Shown here in pieces: positions 31,678-45,784 of a DNA stretch of 64,000 nt. This DNA is from Hexactinellida sp. DTS-2022. Taxonomy: Eukaryota > Porifera > Hexactinellida. The notes below the pieces were generated by a model. The model did no database searches. It saw only the letters and a list, made by a program, of their open reading frames with translations, and had not been told where the DNA came from. Both the position numbers and the translations under genes were made by a program. Position 1 is the first letter of the stretch. Each line of letters begins with the position of its first letter. The DNA is taken from assembly GCA_028753945.1 (NCBI GenBank), contig JAPNXP010000003.1, forward strand, positions 248,001 through 312,000, written 5' to 3'.

Positions 31678-32985
31678 AATTATTATTTTTTCTCCGTAGA
31701 CGGTGCCCTGGCCAGAGCTTTGGAGTTGATGGGCTAAAACTTGGCATGTAGGTGCGTATGGACCGTCTAATTTGCACCTAGGGTTACGATATTTTATTAA
31801 CACATTTTGGACACATTTTTAACACCTTTCAAAATTTGTCTGGTCCATAACTGAAAAAGGGTTTTACTAAACCCCCAAATTTTATTTCATATTTGGATTC
31901 ACCATAAAATTCTGCGTCTGATGGGAGAAGAAATCTTTGAATAAAGGGGTCAATTTCTGCCATAAATGGGGTTTGAAGTTTCTTTGTTTACTCACACTTC
32001 AATTTCAGTAAACTGTGAAATCTAATTCCATTGTTTCAACTTGTAATAATTATATTGATTTAACTTGTTAAATCCTACTCTAGTGATTCAACTTGCGATA
32101 ATTATATTGATTTAACTTAGAAATTCCAGCTGGCTTCTATTTAATTCTAATATTACTATACAATGGATTAAATAAATATTATAATATAAGGAATTTGTTG
32201 ACTAAATTCAACTTAACCGTGGATAACATTGCTAAAATAAATAACTAATACTATAATTTATTAACAATAAATATTGAATGATTGGCTTTAAACTCAAGAT
32301 GGTTTATGATAGAACTAACTGTTAAGATTTTACATTCCACAACAACGACAGATTAAGTGAATATATTTATTTCGGCGAGTATATTCTTGCACAATTAATG
32401 TACTGACGTAATTAATTATAATTAATTCCTTTTGTATTTAACTTATAGACGGTTCCAATTGGATTATTGGGGTTATCGAGTGCGTGGAATTCAAAAATTA
32501 TAGTGAAATTCAATTTAAATTAATAATAATTGCAAATAATTGAACTTAATTTATTTTGCTGTATATAATAATGGTGTTAAATAATTAATACATTAATTAC
32601 ATTTTTATACTAATTAGCTAAATTTCATTAATCTCAGAGATGATACAAGATAGAAACAAACTTTCAATTTATCAATTGGTCCTTATGCCACGTACCACCT
32701 ATACAAGTGGGTCTTGACACCTTGAGGTGATGATGACATCGTTAAAAAAATGTATTTTTACAATTTTTTTAATTCGACATTTAAAATGGGTTAGTTGGTG
32801 TTGGGTGATGACCCAACACTCACATAAAAAATTCTGGCTCATCACATATTATATTCTACTAAAACTTGAATATCTTTGAAACGAAGTGAGCAAAATGGAA
32901 ACTTCCACGACTCTAAGGGTCGTTGCCTTCTGAAACACCTTTCTGAAATAATATAACACCTTCATAGTGATGATGACATGGCGGG

Positions 32986-33112
32986 AAAAAAAATCCAAAA
33001 TTGCAGCCTGTGCCGACAGCATGTTCCATTGGAGGCACTATCAATAAACCACCAACAAAATATGGTGCCACCAAAGGAGCATGCGTCGGCACAGGCTGCA
33101 ATTTTGGATTTT
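32986..33112 (+). repeat. P1 hairpin copy 10
   Basis: Spacer II and P3 upstream. P2 block e is attached directly after ATTTTGGATTTT. Confidence 0.92.
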
Positions 33113-33352
33113 ATTACTGTGCCGACTATACTATAGTATAGTGGCCCAGTATTGGAATCACTGCCATTATTATTATTTATTTTTACTGTGCCGACTATAC
33201 TATAGTATAGTGGCCCAGTATTGGAATCACTGCCTTTATTACTGTGCCGACTATACTATAGTATAGTGGCCCAGTATTAGAATCACTGCCTTTATTACTG
33301 TGCCGACTATACTATAGTATAGTGGCCCAGTATTGGAATCACTGCCTTGGTA
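33113..33352 (+). repeat. P2 block e, four units
   Basis: Units at about 33116, 33184, 33240 and 33296, all with the TATTGGAATCACTGCC-type tail. Unit length is 56-57 bp for the last three. Confidence 0.93.
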
Positions 33353-34439
33353 TATTTTTTATCCGTATCCTCTCCACAGAACAGAGTTTTATTTATTAAG
33401 AGGCCAAATTTTCAGGATATGTGTCTCATGGGTTACAGATGTGCACCTGGGGTCACGATTTTTTTTATTACATTTTTTTGGACACATTTTTACACCTGTT
33501 TAATGTTGGGAAAATAACAATAAATGGTGCCCCAATATTCTATTTATATGCATTCGATAGAGAACTAAATTCTACACATTTTCACAGTGCACGAATTTTA
33601 AAATTGTACTTAGTTTGTGCCACAATTGAGTTTCAAGTTTCCTTTGTTTACTAACACTTCAGTTCAATTGAAAGTGTTAAATCCAATTCTATTGTTTCAA
33701 CTCGTATTATAATATTGATTCAACTTGTGAGATCGAGTAGGCTTCTATTTTCCAATTGAAAAAAAAGATTATATATTTCACAACAACGACAGATTATGTG
33801 ATTATATTTACTTCTGATAGAATATTATTGGACTGTTAATATACTGACGTAATTAATAATAATTAATTAAGTCAGTATATGACTTATATAGATGCTCCCA
33901 ATTTGTTTATTAGGGGTTATCGAGTATGCTGAATTGAAATTTGATAGCCAAATTAATTAATTAATCATTTATGACAAAATAATTAAACTTAATAAATATA
34001 AGTTGACATTGAAATTGGTGTTAAATAATAAATATTATTAATAATTATTTATACTAATTAATTAAATATCATAAATCTCAGAGATCATAGAAGATAGAAA
34101 CAAACTTTCAATTTATCAATTGGTCCTTATGGCACGTGCCACCTATACAAGTGGGTCTTGACACCTTTAGGTGATGATGACATCGTTAAAAAAATGTGTT
34201 TTTACAATTTTGCTAATTCGATATTTAAAATAGGTTAGTTGATGTTGGGTGATGAGTCACTGATGACCCAACACTCACATAAAATATGCTGAGTCATTAG
34301 CTATTATATTCTACTCAAACTTGAATATCTCTAAAATGAAGTGAACTAAATGGAAAATTCCACCACTCTAAGGGTCGTAGGATTCTGAAACACCTTTCTG
34401 AAATAATTTAACACCTTTATAGTGATGATGAATTGGCGC

Positions 34440-34568
34440 AAAAAAAAAAATCCAAAATTGCAGCTTGCGCCGACAGCATGTTCCTTTGGAGGCACTATCA
34501 ATAAACTACTACAAAATATAGTGCCCCCCAAGGAACATGCGTCGGCACAGGCTGCAATTTTGGATTTT
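34440..34568 (+). repeat. P1 hairpin copy 11
   Basis: Loop shortened (AATAAACTACTACAAAATAT). The P3 upstream at 34242-34271 is expanded by an inserted GTCACTGATGA-like stretch. Confidence 0.91.
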
Positions 34569-34579
34569 ATTTTTATTAT

Positions 34580-34870
34580 TTTTACTGTGCCGACTATACT
34601 ATAGTATAGTGGAATCACTGCCTTTATTATTACTGTGCCGACTATACTATAGTATAGTGGCCCAGTATTGGATTCACTGCCTTTATTATTTTTACTGTGC
34701 CGACTATACTATAGTATAGTGGCCCAGTATTGGAATCACTGCCTTTATTACTGTGCCGACTATACTATAGTATAGTGGCCCAGTATTGGAATCACTGCCT
34801 TTATTTTTACTGTGCCGACTATACTATAGTATAGTGGCCCAGTTCTAATCTTACTGCCTTGGTTAGTTAT
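34580..34870 (+). repeat. P2 block f, five units
   Basis: The first unit lacks the GGCCCAGTATT segment, running from the palindrome straight to GGAATCACTGCC. Confidence 0.92.
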
Positions 34871-35945
34871 TATTATTATTTTTGGTCCGTAGATCGTCCA
34901 CTGAACAGAGTTTAATTAACTAAGAACCCAAAATTTCAGGACAGGTGTCACATGGGTTACAGATGTGCACCTGGGGTCACGATTTTTTACTACATTTTTA
35001 GGGACACATTTTTGCACCTGTTTAATATTAGAAAAAGAACAATAAATAGTGCACAAATATTTAATTTATATGCATTCGATAGAGAATTAAATTCTACACC
35101 TTTTCACAGTGCACGAATTTTTAAATTGAGTTTCGTTTGTGCCACAATTGAGTTGCAAGTTTCCTTTGTTTACTAACACTTCAGTTCAATTGAAGTGTTA
35201 AATCGAATTCTATTGTTTCAACTTGTGATAATTACATTGATTCAACTTGTGAGAACGAGTAGGCTTCTATTTTCTAATTGAAAAATAAGATTTTACATTC
35301 CATAACAACAACCGATTATGTGATTATATTTATTTCTGCTCAGAATATTCTTGAACAATGGATACATGAGATATTTAATTCTAATTAATTCGCTCTGTGT
35401 TTAACTTAGAGAAACGGTTCCAATTAGATTATTAGGGCATCGAGTGCGCTGAATTCAAATATGATAGTGAAATTAAATTTAAATTAATTATTATAGCAAA
35501 TAATTGAACTTAATTTATTTTGATGTAAATAATATTGGTGTTAAATTATCTTAGATTAATTAAATATTTATACTAATTATCTAAATTTCATTAATCTCAG
35601 AGATGATACAAGATAGAAACAAACTTTAAATTTATCAATTGGTCCTTATGGCACGTACCACCTATACAAGTGGATCTTGACACCTTGAGGTGATGATGAC
35701 ATCGTCAAAAAAATGTATTTTTACAATTTTGTGAATTATATTATTAAAATGGGTTAGTTGGAGTTGGGTGATGACCCAACACTCACATAAAAAATGCTGA
35801 TTCATCACTTATTATATTCTACTGAAACTTGAATATCTTTGAAACGAAGTGAGCAAAATGGAAACTTCCACCACTCTAAGGGTCGTATCCTTCTGAAACA
35901 CCTTTCTGAAATAATTTAACACCTTTATAGTGATGATGACTTGGT

Positions 35946-36076
35946 GAAAAAAAAATCCAAAATTGCAGCCTGTGCCGACAGCATGTTCCATTGGAGGCAC
36001 TATCAATAGACCACCACCAAAATATAGTGCCACCAAATGAACATGCGTCGGCACAGGCTGCAATTTTGGATTTTTT
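35946..36076 (+). repeat. P1 hairpin copy 12
   Basis: Right arm has CCACCAAATGAACATGCG. The same change is in copy 21, suggesting these two share a recent ancestor. Confidence 0.92.
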
Positions 36077-37196
36077 ATTTTTTCTCCGTAGCAGGTAGCC
36101 TGGCCACACCTGTATACATTGAGGGCTGAAACTTGGCATGTAGTTTCGGAGTGACCGTCTAATTTGCACCTGGGGTTACGATTTTTTATCAAATGATTTC
36201 AACACCTATTTAAACTAATTATGGCTCATAACATGAAATAATTAATATTGAGCTTGATAAAATTTACATGTACAGATAGAGAATTAAATTCTACACCAAA
36301 TCACAGTGCACGTAATTTTAAATTGGGTTTCGTTAGTGTCACAATAGAGTTGCAAGTTTCCTTTGTTTACTAACACTTCAGTTCCAATGAAAGTGTTAAA
36401 TCTAATTCTATTGTTTCAAGTTGTAATATATTTATTGATTTAACTTGTTAAATCTTTCACTATTGTTTAACTTGCGATAATTACATTGATTTAACTTGTG
36501 AATTCGAGCTGGCTTCTATTTTCTATTTGAAAACTAAGATTTTACATTCCACAACAACGACTGATTATGTGATTATATTTACTTCTGCTTAGAATATTCT
36601 TGCACAATGGATACATGGCATATTTAATTCTAATTAATTCGCTGTGTGTTTAACTTATAGAGATGGTTCCAAATAGATTATTGGGGTTATCGAGTGCGCT
36701 TAATTCAAATATGATAGTGAAATTCAATTTAGATTAATAATTATTGCAAATAATTTAACTTAATTGATTTGATGTACATAATATTGGTGTTAAATTATTA
36801 ATAGATTATGTAAATATTTATACTAATTATCTAAATTTCATTTATCTCAGAGATTATACAAGATAGAGACAAACTTCCAATTTATCAATTGATCATTATG
36901 CCACGTAGCACCACTACAAATGTGTCTTGACACCTTGAGGAGTTGATGACATCGTAAAAAAAATGTGTTTTCACAATTTTGTGAATTATATAATTTAAAG
37001 GGGTCGGTTGGTTTTGGGTGATCACCCAACACGCACATAAAAAATGCTAACTCATCACCTATTACATTGACTGAAAACTTGAATAACTCTGAAATTAAGT
37101 GAGCTAAAACGAAACTTCCACCACTCTAAGGGAGGTTGTCTTCCGAAACACCTCTCTGAAATAATTTAACACCTACATAGTGATGATGACATGGCG

Positions 37197-37322
37197 AAAA
37201 AAATCCAAAATTGCAGCCTGTGCAGACAGCATGTTCCTTTAGAGGCACTATCAATAAACCACCACCAAAATATAGTGCTACCAAAGGAACATGTGTCGGC
37301 ACAGGCTGCAATTTTGGATTTT
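37197..37322 (+). repeat. P1 hairpin copy 13
   Basis: Left arm GTGCAGACAGC and right arm ATGTGTCGGCAC are individually mutated without compensation. Confidence 0.91.
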
Positions 37323-38647
37323 ATTTTTATTATTATTATTTTTTCTCCGTAGACGGTGCCCTGGCCTGAGCTTTATAGTTGATGGGCTGAAACTTGCATG
37401 TAGGTGCGTATGGACCGTCTAATTTGCACCTGGGATTACGATTTTTGATTAACGAATTTTTGACACATCTTTAACACCTTTCAAAATTTGTCTGGTCCAT
37501 AACTCAAAATATGTTTTACTAAACCCCCAAATTTTATTTCACATTTGGATTCACCATAAAATTCTGCGTCTGATGGGAGAAGAAATCTTTCAAAAAAGAG
37601 TTTTATTTCTGCCATAAATGGCGGTTAAAATTTACTTGTTTACTCACACTTCAATTTCAGTAAAGTGTTAAATCTAATTCTATTGTTTCAACTTGTAATA
37701 ATTATATTGATTTAACTTGTTAAATCTTACTCTATTGTTTCAACTTGAGATAAATATATTGATTCAACTTATAAATTCCAGCTGGCTTCTATTTAATTGT
37801 AGTATTACTATACAATGGATTAAATAAGATATAATGATATAAGGAATTTGTTGACTAAACTCAAATCACCGTGGATAACAATGCTAAAATAAATAACTAA
37901 TAAATTAATTTATTATCAATAAGTAATGAATGAATGGCATTAAACTAAAGATGGTTTATGATAGAACCGTTAAGATTTTACATTCCACAACAACGACAGA
38001 TTAAGTGATAATATTTATTTCGGCGAGAATATTCTTGCACAATTAATGACTGACTTAATTAATTATAATTAATTCATTTTGTATTTAACTTATAGACGGT
38101 TCCAAATAGATTATTGGGGTTATCGAGTGCGTGGAATTCAAATATTATAGTGAAATTCAATTTAAATTAATAATAATTTAAATTAATAATAATTGCAAAT
38201 AATTGAACTTAATTTATTTTGCTGTATATAATTATGGTGTTAAATAATAAATAAATAAATTAAATATTTATGCTAATTAGATAAATTTCATTAATCTCAG
38301 AGATGATACAAGATAGAAACAAACTTTCAATTTATCAATTGGTCCTTATGCCAGGTACCACCTATACAAGTGGGTCTTGACACCTTGAGGTGATTATGAC
38401 ATCGTCAAAAAAATGTATTTTTACAATTTTGTTAATTCGATATTTAAAATGGGTTAGTTGATGTTGGAGATTTGACCCAACACACACATAAAAAATGTTG
38501 AGTCATCAGCTATTATATTCTACTCAAACTTGAATATCTCTAAAATTATATGAACTAAATGGAAACTTCCACCACTCTAAGGGTCGATGCCTTCTGTAAC
38601 ACCTTTTTGAAATAATTTAACATCTTCATAGTGATGATGACATGACG

Positions 38648-38773
38648 AAAAAAAATCCAAAATTGCAGCCTGCGCCGACAGCATGTTCTTTTGGAGGCAC
38701 TATAAATAAACAACCAACAAAATATAGTGCCACCAAAGGAACATGCGTCGGCACAGGCTGCAATTTTGGATTT
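38648..38773 (+). repeat. P1 hairpin copy 14
   Basis: TTCTTTTGGAGGCACTATAA variant, shared with copy 20. Spacer II upstream with a degraded P3. Confidence 0.92.
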
Positions 38774-39815
38774 ATATTTTTTATTATTATTTTTATTATT
38801 ATTATTATTTTTATTTCTCCGTAGCAGGTGCCCTGGCCACACCTGTATACATTTAGGGCTGAAAATTGGCATGTAGTTGCGGAGGGACCGTCTAATTTGC
38901 ACCTGGGGTTACGATTTTTGATCAACAAATTTTGGACACATTTTTGACACCTTTCAAAATTTGTCTGGTCCATAACTAAAAAGATGTTTTACTAAACCCC
39001 CAAATTTTATTTCATATTTGGATTCGCCATAAAATTCTGCGTCTGATGGGAGAATAAATTTTCCAATAAAGGGGTCAATTTCTGCCATAAATGGGGGTTG
39101 AAATTTCTTTGTTTACTCACACTTCAATTTCAGTAAAGTGTTGAATCTAATTCTATTGTTTCAACTTGTAATAATTATATTGATTTAACTTGTTAAATAC
39201 TACTCTAGTGATTCAACTTGCGATAATTATATTGATTTAACTTGTTAAATCCTACTCTAGTGATTCAACTTGCGATAATTATATTGATTTAACTTATAAA
39301 TTCCAGCTGGCTTCTATTTAATTCTAGCATTTGATAGTGAAATTCGATTTAAATTAATAATAAGTGCAAATAATTGAACTTTATTTATTTTGCTGTACAT
39401 AATAATGGTGTTAAATTATTTATTAATTGATTAAATATTATACTAATTAGATAAATTTCATTAATCTCAGAGATGATACAAGATAAAAACAAACTTTCAA
39501 TTTATCAATTGGTCCTTATGCCACGTACCACCTATACAAGTGAGTCTTGACACCTTGAGGTGATTATGACATTGTCAAAAAAATGTATTTTTACAATAAT
39601 GTGAATTCGAGATTTAAAATGGGTTATTTGAAGTTGGGTGAAGACCCAACACTCACATAAAAAATGCTGAGTCATCAGCTATTATATTCTACTCAAACTT
39701 GAATATCTCTAAAATGAAGTGAACTAAATGGAAACTTCCGCCACTCTAAGGGTCGATGCCTTCTGTAACACCTTTTGATATATTTTAACACCTTCATAGT
39801 GATGATGACATGGCG

Positions 39816-39943
39816 AAAAAAAATCCAAAATTGCAGCTGTGCTGACAGCATGTCCCATTGGAGGCACTATCAATAAACCACCACCAAAATATAGTGCCAC
39901 CAAAGGAACATGCGTCGGCACAGCTGCAATTTTGGATTTTTTT
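39816..39943 (+). repeat. P1 hairpin copy 15
   Basis: Short-arm form (GCAGCTGTGCTGACAGC ... GCGTCGGCACAGCTGC), near identical to copy 18. Confidence 0.92.
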
Positions 39944-40658
39944 AAATTATCTTTTCTCCGTAGACGGTGCCCTGGCCAGAGCTTTATAGTTGATGGGCTT
40001 AAACTTTGCATGTAGGTGCGATGGGACCGTCTAATTTGCACCTGGGGTTACGATTTTTGATTAAGAAATTTTTGACACATCTTTAACACCTTTCAAAATT
40101 TGTCTGGTCCATAACACAAAATATGTTTTAATAAACCCCCAAATTTTATTTCACATTTGGATTCACCATAAAATTCCGCGTCTGATGGGAGAAGAAAACT
40201 TTCAATAAAGAGTTTTATTTCTGCCATAAATGGGAGTTGAAATTTCTTTGTTTACTCACACTTCAGTTTCAGTATAACTGTTAAATCTAATTCCATTGTT
40301 TCAACTTGTAATAATTATATTGATTTAACTTGTTAAATCTTACTCTATTGATTCAACTTGCGATAATTAAATTGATTTAACTTATAAATTGCAGCTGGCT
40401 TCTATTTAATTTACCATACAATGGATTAAATAATATAATATAATATAAGGAATTTGTTGACTTAATTCAACTCAACCGTGGATAACAATGCTAAGATAAA
40501 TAACTAATAATATAATTTATTATCAATACATAATGAATGAATGGCATCAAACTCAAGATGGTATAAGATAGAAACAAACTTCAAATTTATCTACCGTTCC
40601 TTGTGACTCGGACCAATTAACAAATGCTTCTTCACACCTTGGGCGTTGATGACTTGGC

Positions 40659-40786
40659 AAAAAAAATCCAAAATTGCAGCCTGCGCCGACAGCATGTTCC
40701 TTTGGAGGCACTATCAATAAACAACCAACAAAATATAGTGCCACCAAAGGAACATGCGTCGGCACAGGGTGCAATTTTGGATTTTT
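40659..40786 (+). repeat. P1 hairpin copy 16
   Basis: Spacer I upstream. Left arm GCCTGCGCCGAC is opposite GTCGGCACAGGGTGC. Confidence 0.92.
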
Positions 40787-41863
40787 CTTTTCTCCGTAGA
40801 CGGTGCCCTGGCCAGAGCTTTAGAGTTGATGGGCTAAAACTTGGCATGTAGGTGCGATAGGACCGTCTAATTTGCACCAGGGGTTTCGATTTTTTATTGA
40901 CAAATTTTTTACACATCTTTAACACCTTTCAAAATTTGTCTGGTCCATAACTCAAAAATTGTTTTACTAAACCCCCACATTTTATTTTTTATTTGGATTC
41001 ACCATAAAATTCTGCGTCAGATGGGAGAAGAAACCTTTCAATAAAGGGGTCAAATTAAATTAATTTATATAAGGAATTGGTTGACTTGACTCAACTCACC
41101 GTGGATAACATTGCTAAAATAAATAACTAATAATTTAATATATTATCAATAAGTAATGAATGAATGGCATTAAACTAAAGATGGTTTATGATAGAACCGT
41201 TAAGATTTTACATTCCACAACAACGACAGATTAAGTGATTATATTTATTTCGGCGAGAATATTCTTTTTGCACAATTAATGTACTGACGTAATTTATTAT
41301 AATTAATTCCTTTTGTATTTAACTTATAGAATTTTCCAATTGGATTATTGGGGTTATCGAGTCCGCTGAATTCAAATATGATAGTGAAATTCGATTTAAA
41401 TTAATAATAAGTGCAAATAATTGAACTTTATTTATTTTGCTGTACATAATAATGGTGTTAAATTATTAATTTAATAATTAAATATTTATACTAATTAGGT
41501 AAATTTCATTAATCTCAGAGATGATACAAGATAGAAACAAACTTTCAATTTATCAATTGGTCCTTATGCCAGGTACCACACATACAAGTGGGTCTTGACA
41601 CCTTGAGGTAATGATGACATCGTCAAAAAATGTATTTTTACAATTTTGTGAATTAAATAATTCGCATGGGTTGGTTGGAGTTGGGTGAATACCCAACACG
41701 CACTTTAAAAATGCTGAGTCATCACAGATTATATTCTACTGAAACTTGAATATCTCTCAAATGAAGTGAGCTAAATGGAAACTTCCACCACTCTAAGGGT
41801 CGTTGCATACTGAAACACCTTTCTGAAATAATTTAACACCTTCATAGTGATGATGACTAGGCG

Positions 41864-41994
41864 AAAAAAAATCCAAAATTGCAGCTAGTGCCGACAGCAT
41901 GTTCCTTTGGAGGCACTATCAGTAAACCACCACCAAAATATAGTGTCACCAAAGGAACATGCGTCGGCACAGGGTGCAATTTTGGATTTTTTTT
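41864..41994 (+). repeat. P1 hairpin copy 17
   Basis: Spacer II upstream. Left arm GCTAGTGCCGAC. Leads into the largest P2 block. Confidence 0.92.
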
Positions 41995-42452
41995 ATTGTG
42001 CCGACTATACTATAGTATAGTGGCCCAGTATTGGAATCACTGCCTTTATTATTACTGTGCCGACTATACTATAGTATAGTGGCCCAGTATTGGATCACTG
42101 CCTTTATTATTACTGTGCCGACTATACTATAGTATAGTAGCCCAGTTCTAATCTTACTGCCTTTATTACTGTGCCGACTATACTATAGTATAGTGGCCCA
42201 GTATTGGAATCACTGCCTTTATAACTGTGCCGACTATACTATAGTATAGTGGCCCAGTATTGGATCACTGCCTTTATTATTACTGTGCCGACTATACTAT
42301 AGTATAGTAGCCCAGTTCTAATCTTACTGCCTTTATTACTGTGCCGACTATACTATAGTATAGTGGCCCAGTATTGGAATCACTGCCTTTATTACTGTGC
42401 CGACTATACTATAGTATAGTGGCCCAGTTCTAATCTCACTGCCTTTATTATT
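41995..42452 (+). repeat. P2 block g, eight units
   Basis: Largest P2 block, with units about 57 bp apart from 41997 to 42450. A run of three units (about 42055-42222) is repeated almost exactly at 42224-42395, so the block grew by duplicating groups of units. One unit type has GTATAGTAGCCCAG. Confidence 0.93.
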
Positions 42453-43185
42453 TTTTTTTTTTTCTTTTTCTCCGTAGACGGTGCCCTGGCCTGAGCTTTA
42501 TAGTTGATGGGCTGAAACTTGGCATGTAGGTGCGATGGGACCGTCTAATTTGCACCTGGGGTTACGATTTTGTATTAACAAATTTTTGACACATCTTTAA
42601 CACCTTTCAAAATTTGTCTGGTCCATAACTCAAAAGATGTCTTAATAAACCCCAAAATTTTATTTCATATTTAGATTCATCTTAAAATTCTGCGTCTGAT
42701 GGGAGAAGAAAATTTGTTAAAATTAGTTTAATTTCTGCCATAAATGGGAGTTGAAATTCCTTTGTTTACTCAACACTTCAATTTCAATAAAACTGTGAAA
42801 TCCAATTCCATTGTTTCAACTTGTAATAATTATATTGATTTAACTTGTTAAATCTTTCACTATTGTTTCAACTTGCGATAATTAAATTGATTCAACTTAT
42901 AAATTCCAGCTGGCTTCTATTTAATTCTAGTATTACTATACAATGGATTAAATATAATATAATAATATAAGGAAATTGTTGACTAAACTCAACTCACCGT
43001 GGATAACATTGCTAAAATAAATAACTAATAAAATAATTTATTATCAAACAATACATAATGAATGAATGCCATTAAACTCAAGATGGTTTATGTTAGAAAC
43101 AAACTTCAAATTTATCTACCGTTCCTTGTGACTCGGACCACTTAACAAATGGTTTTTGACACATTGAGGCGTTGATGACTTGGCG

Positions 43186-43316
43186 AAAAAAAAATCCAAA
43201 ATTGCAGCTGTGCTGACAGCATGTCCCATTGGAGGCACTATCAATAAACCACCACCAAAATATAGTGCCACCAAAGGAACATGCGTCGGCACAGCTGCAA
43301 TTTTGGATTTTTTTTT
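43186..43316 (+). repeat. P1 hairpin copy 18
   Basis: Short-arm form like copy 15, but preceded by spacer I. The same hairpin variant sits beside different spacers. Confidence 0.92.
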
Positions 43317-44039
43317 ATTATTATTTTTATTTTTTCTCCGTAGACGGTGCCCTGGCCTGAGCTTTATAGTTGATGGGCTGAAACTTGGCATGTAGGTGCG
43401 TATGGACCGTCTAATTTGCACCTGGGGTTACGATTTTTTATTAACAAATTTTTGACACATCTTTAACACCTTTCAAAATTTGTCTGGTCCATAGCTAGAA
43501 AAATGTTTACTAAACCCCCAAATTTTATTTCACATTTGGATTCACCATAAAATTCTGCGTCTGATGGGGGAAGAAAACTTTCAATAAAGAGTTTTATTTC
43601 TGCCATAAATGGGGGTTAGAATTTCGTTGTTTACTCACACTTCAGTTTCAGTATAACTGTTAAATCTAATTCCATTGTTTCAACTTGTAATAATTATATT
43701 GATTTAACTTGTTAAATCTTACTCTATTGATTCAACTTTCGATAATTAAATTGATTTAACTTATAAATTGCAGCTGGCTTCTATTTAATTTACCATACAA
43801 TTGATTAAATAAAATAATATAATATAAGGAATTTGTTGACTTAATTCAACTCAACCGTGGATAACAATGCTAATATAAATAACTAATAATATAATTTATT
43901 ATATCATACATAATGAATGAATGGCATGAAACTCAAGATGGTTTAAGATATAAACAAACTTCAAATTTATCTACCGTTCCTTGTGACTCGGACCAATTAA
44001 CAAATGCTTCTTCACACCTTGGGCCTTGATGACTTGGCG

Positions 44040-44171
44040 AAAAAAAATCCAAAATTGCAGCCTGCGCCGACAGCATGTTCCTTTGGAGGCACTATCAATA
44101 AACAACCAACAAAATATAGTGCCACCAAAGGAACATGCGTCGGCACAGGGTGCAATTTTGGATTTTTTTTT
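44040..44171 (+). repeat. P1 hairpin copy 19
   Basis: Same GGGTGCAATTTTGG right arm as copy 16. P2 block h follows. Confidence 0.92.
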
Positions 44172-44352
44172 ACTGTGCCGACTATACTATAGTATAGTGG
44201 CCCAGTATTGGAATCACTGCCTTTATTTTTACTGTTCCGACTATACTATAGTATAGTGGCCCAGTTCTAATCTTACTGCCTTGGTTAGTTATTACTGTGC
44301 CGACTATACCATAGTATAGTGGCCCAGTATTAGAATCACTGCCTTTATTTAT
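44172..44352 (+). repeat. P2 block h, three units
   Basis: Second unit starts CTGTTCCGAC and third has ACTATACCATAGTATAGT, each a single change. Confidence 0.91.
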
Positions 44353-45651
44353 ATTATTATTATTTCTCCGTAGCAGGTGCCCTGGCCACACCTGTATACA
44401 TAGAGGGCTGAAACTTGGCATGTAGATTCGGAGTCGACGTCTAATTTGCACCTGGGGTTACGATTTTGTATTAACAAATTTTTGACACATCTTTAACACC
44501 TTTCAAAATTTGTCTGGTCCATAACTCAAAAAATGTTTTACTAAACCCCAAATTTTATTTCACATTTGGATTCGCCATAAAATTCTGCGTCTGATGGGAG
44601 AAGAGATTTTTCAATAAAGGGGTCAATTTCTGCCATAAATGGGGGTTGAAATTTCTTTGTTTACTGACACTTCAATTTCAGTAAAGTGTTAAATCTAATT
44701 CTATTGTTTCAACTTGTAATAATTATATTGATTTAACTTGTTAAATCATACTCTAGTGATTCAACTTGCGATAATTATATTGATTTAACTTATAAATTCC
44801 AGCTGGCTTCTATTTAATTTTAGTATTACTATACAATTGATTAAATTAAATAATATAATATAAGGAATTTGTTGACTCAACTCAACCAACCATGGATAAC
44901 ATTGCTAAAATAAATAACTAATAATATAATTTATTATCAATACATAATGAATGAATGGCATTAAACTAAAGATGGTTTATGATAGAACCGTTAAGATTTT
45001 ACATTCCAGAACAACGACAGATTAAGTGATTATATTTATTTCGGCGAGAATATTCTTGCACAATTAATGACTGACTTAATTAATTATAATTAATTCATTT
45101 TGTATTTAACTTATAGACGGTTCCAAATAGATTATTGGGGTTATCGAGTGCGTGGAATTCAAATATTATAGTGAAATTCAATTTAAATTAATAATAATTG
45201 CAAATAATTGAACTTAATTTATTTTGCTGTATATAATAATGGTGTTAAATAATAAATAAATAAATTAAATATTTATACTAACTAGATAAATTTCATTAAT
45301 CTCAGAGATGATACAAGATAGAAACAAACTTTCAATTTATCAATTGGTCCTTATGCCAGGTACCACCTATACAAGTGGGTCTTGACACCTTGAGGTGATT
45401 ATGACATCGTCAAAAAAATGTACTTTTACAATTTTTTTAATTCGATATTTAAAATGGGTTAGTTGATGTTGGGTGATGACCCAACACACACATAAAAAAT
45501 GCTGAGTCATCAGCTATTATATTTTACTCAAAATTGAATATCTCTAAAATTAGATGAACTAAATGGAAACTTCCACCACTCTAAGGGTCGATGCCTTCTG
45601 TAACACCTTTTTGAAATAATTTAACACCTTCATAGTGATGATGACATGGCG

Positions 45652-45784
45652 AAAAAAAATCCAAAATTGCAGCATGCGCCGACAGAATGTTCTTTTGGAG
45701 GCACTATAAATAAACAACCAACAAAATGTAGTGCCACCAAAGGAACATGCGTCGGCACAGGCTGAAATTTTGGATTTTTTTTTT
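45652..45784 (+). repeat. P1 hairpin copy 20
   Basis: Spacer II upstream. Followed by the TCCGTAGATCGTCC spacer, nearly identical to that at 34.9 kb. Confidence 0.91.

Noticed and set aside
41995-42452. P2 block as a CRISPR array
   Set aside because: Units are near-identical over their whole length with no unique spacers, and the context is eukaryotic.
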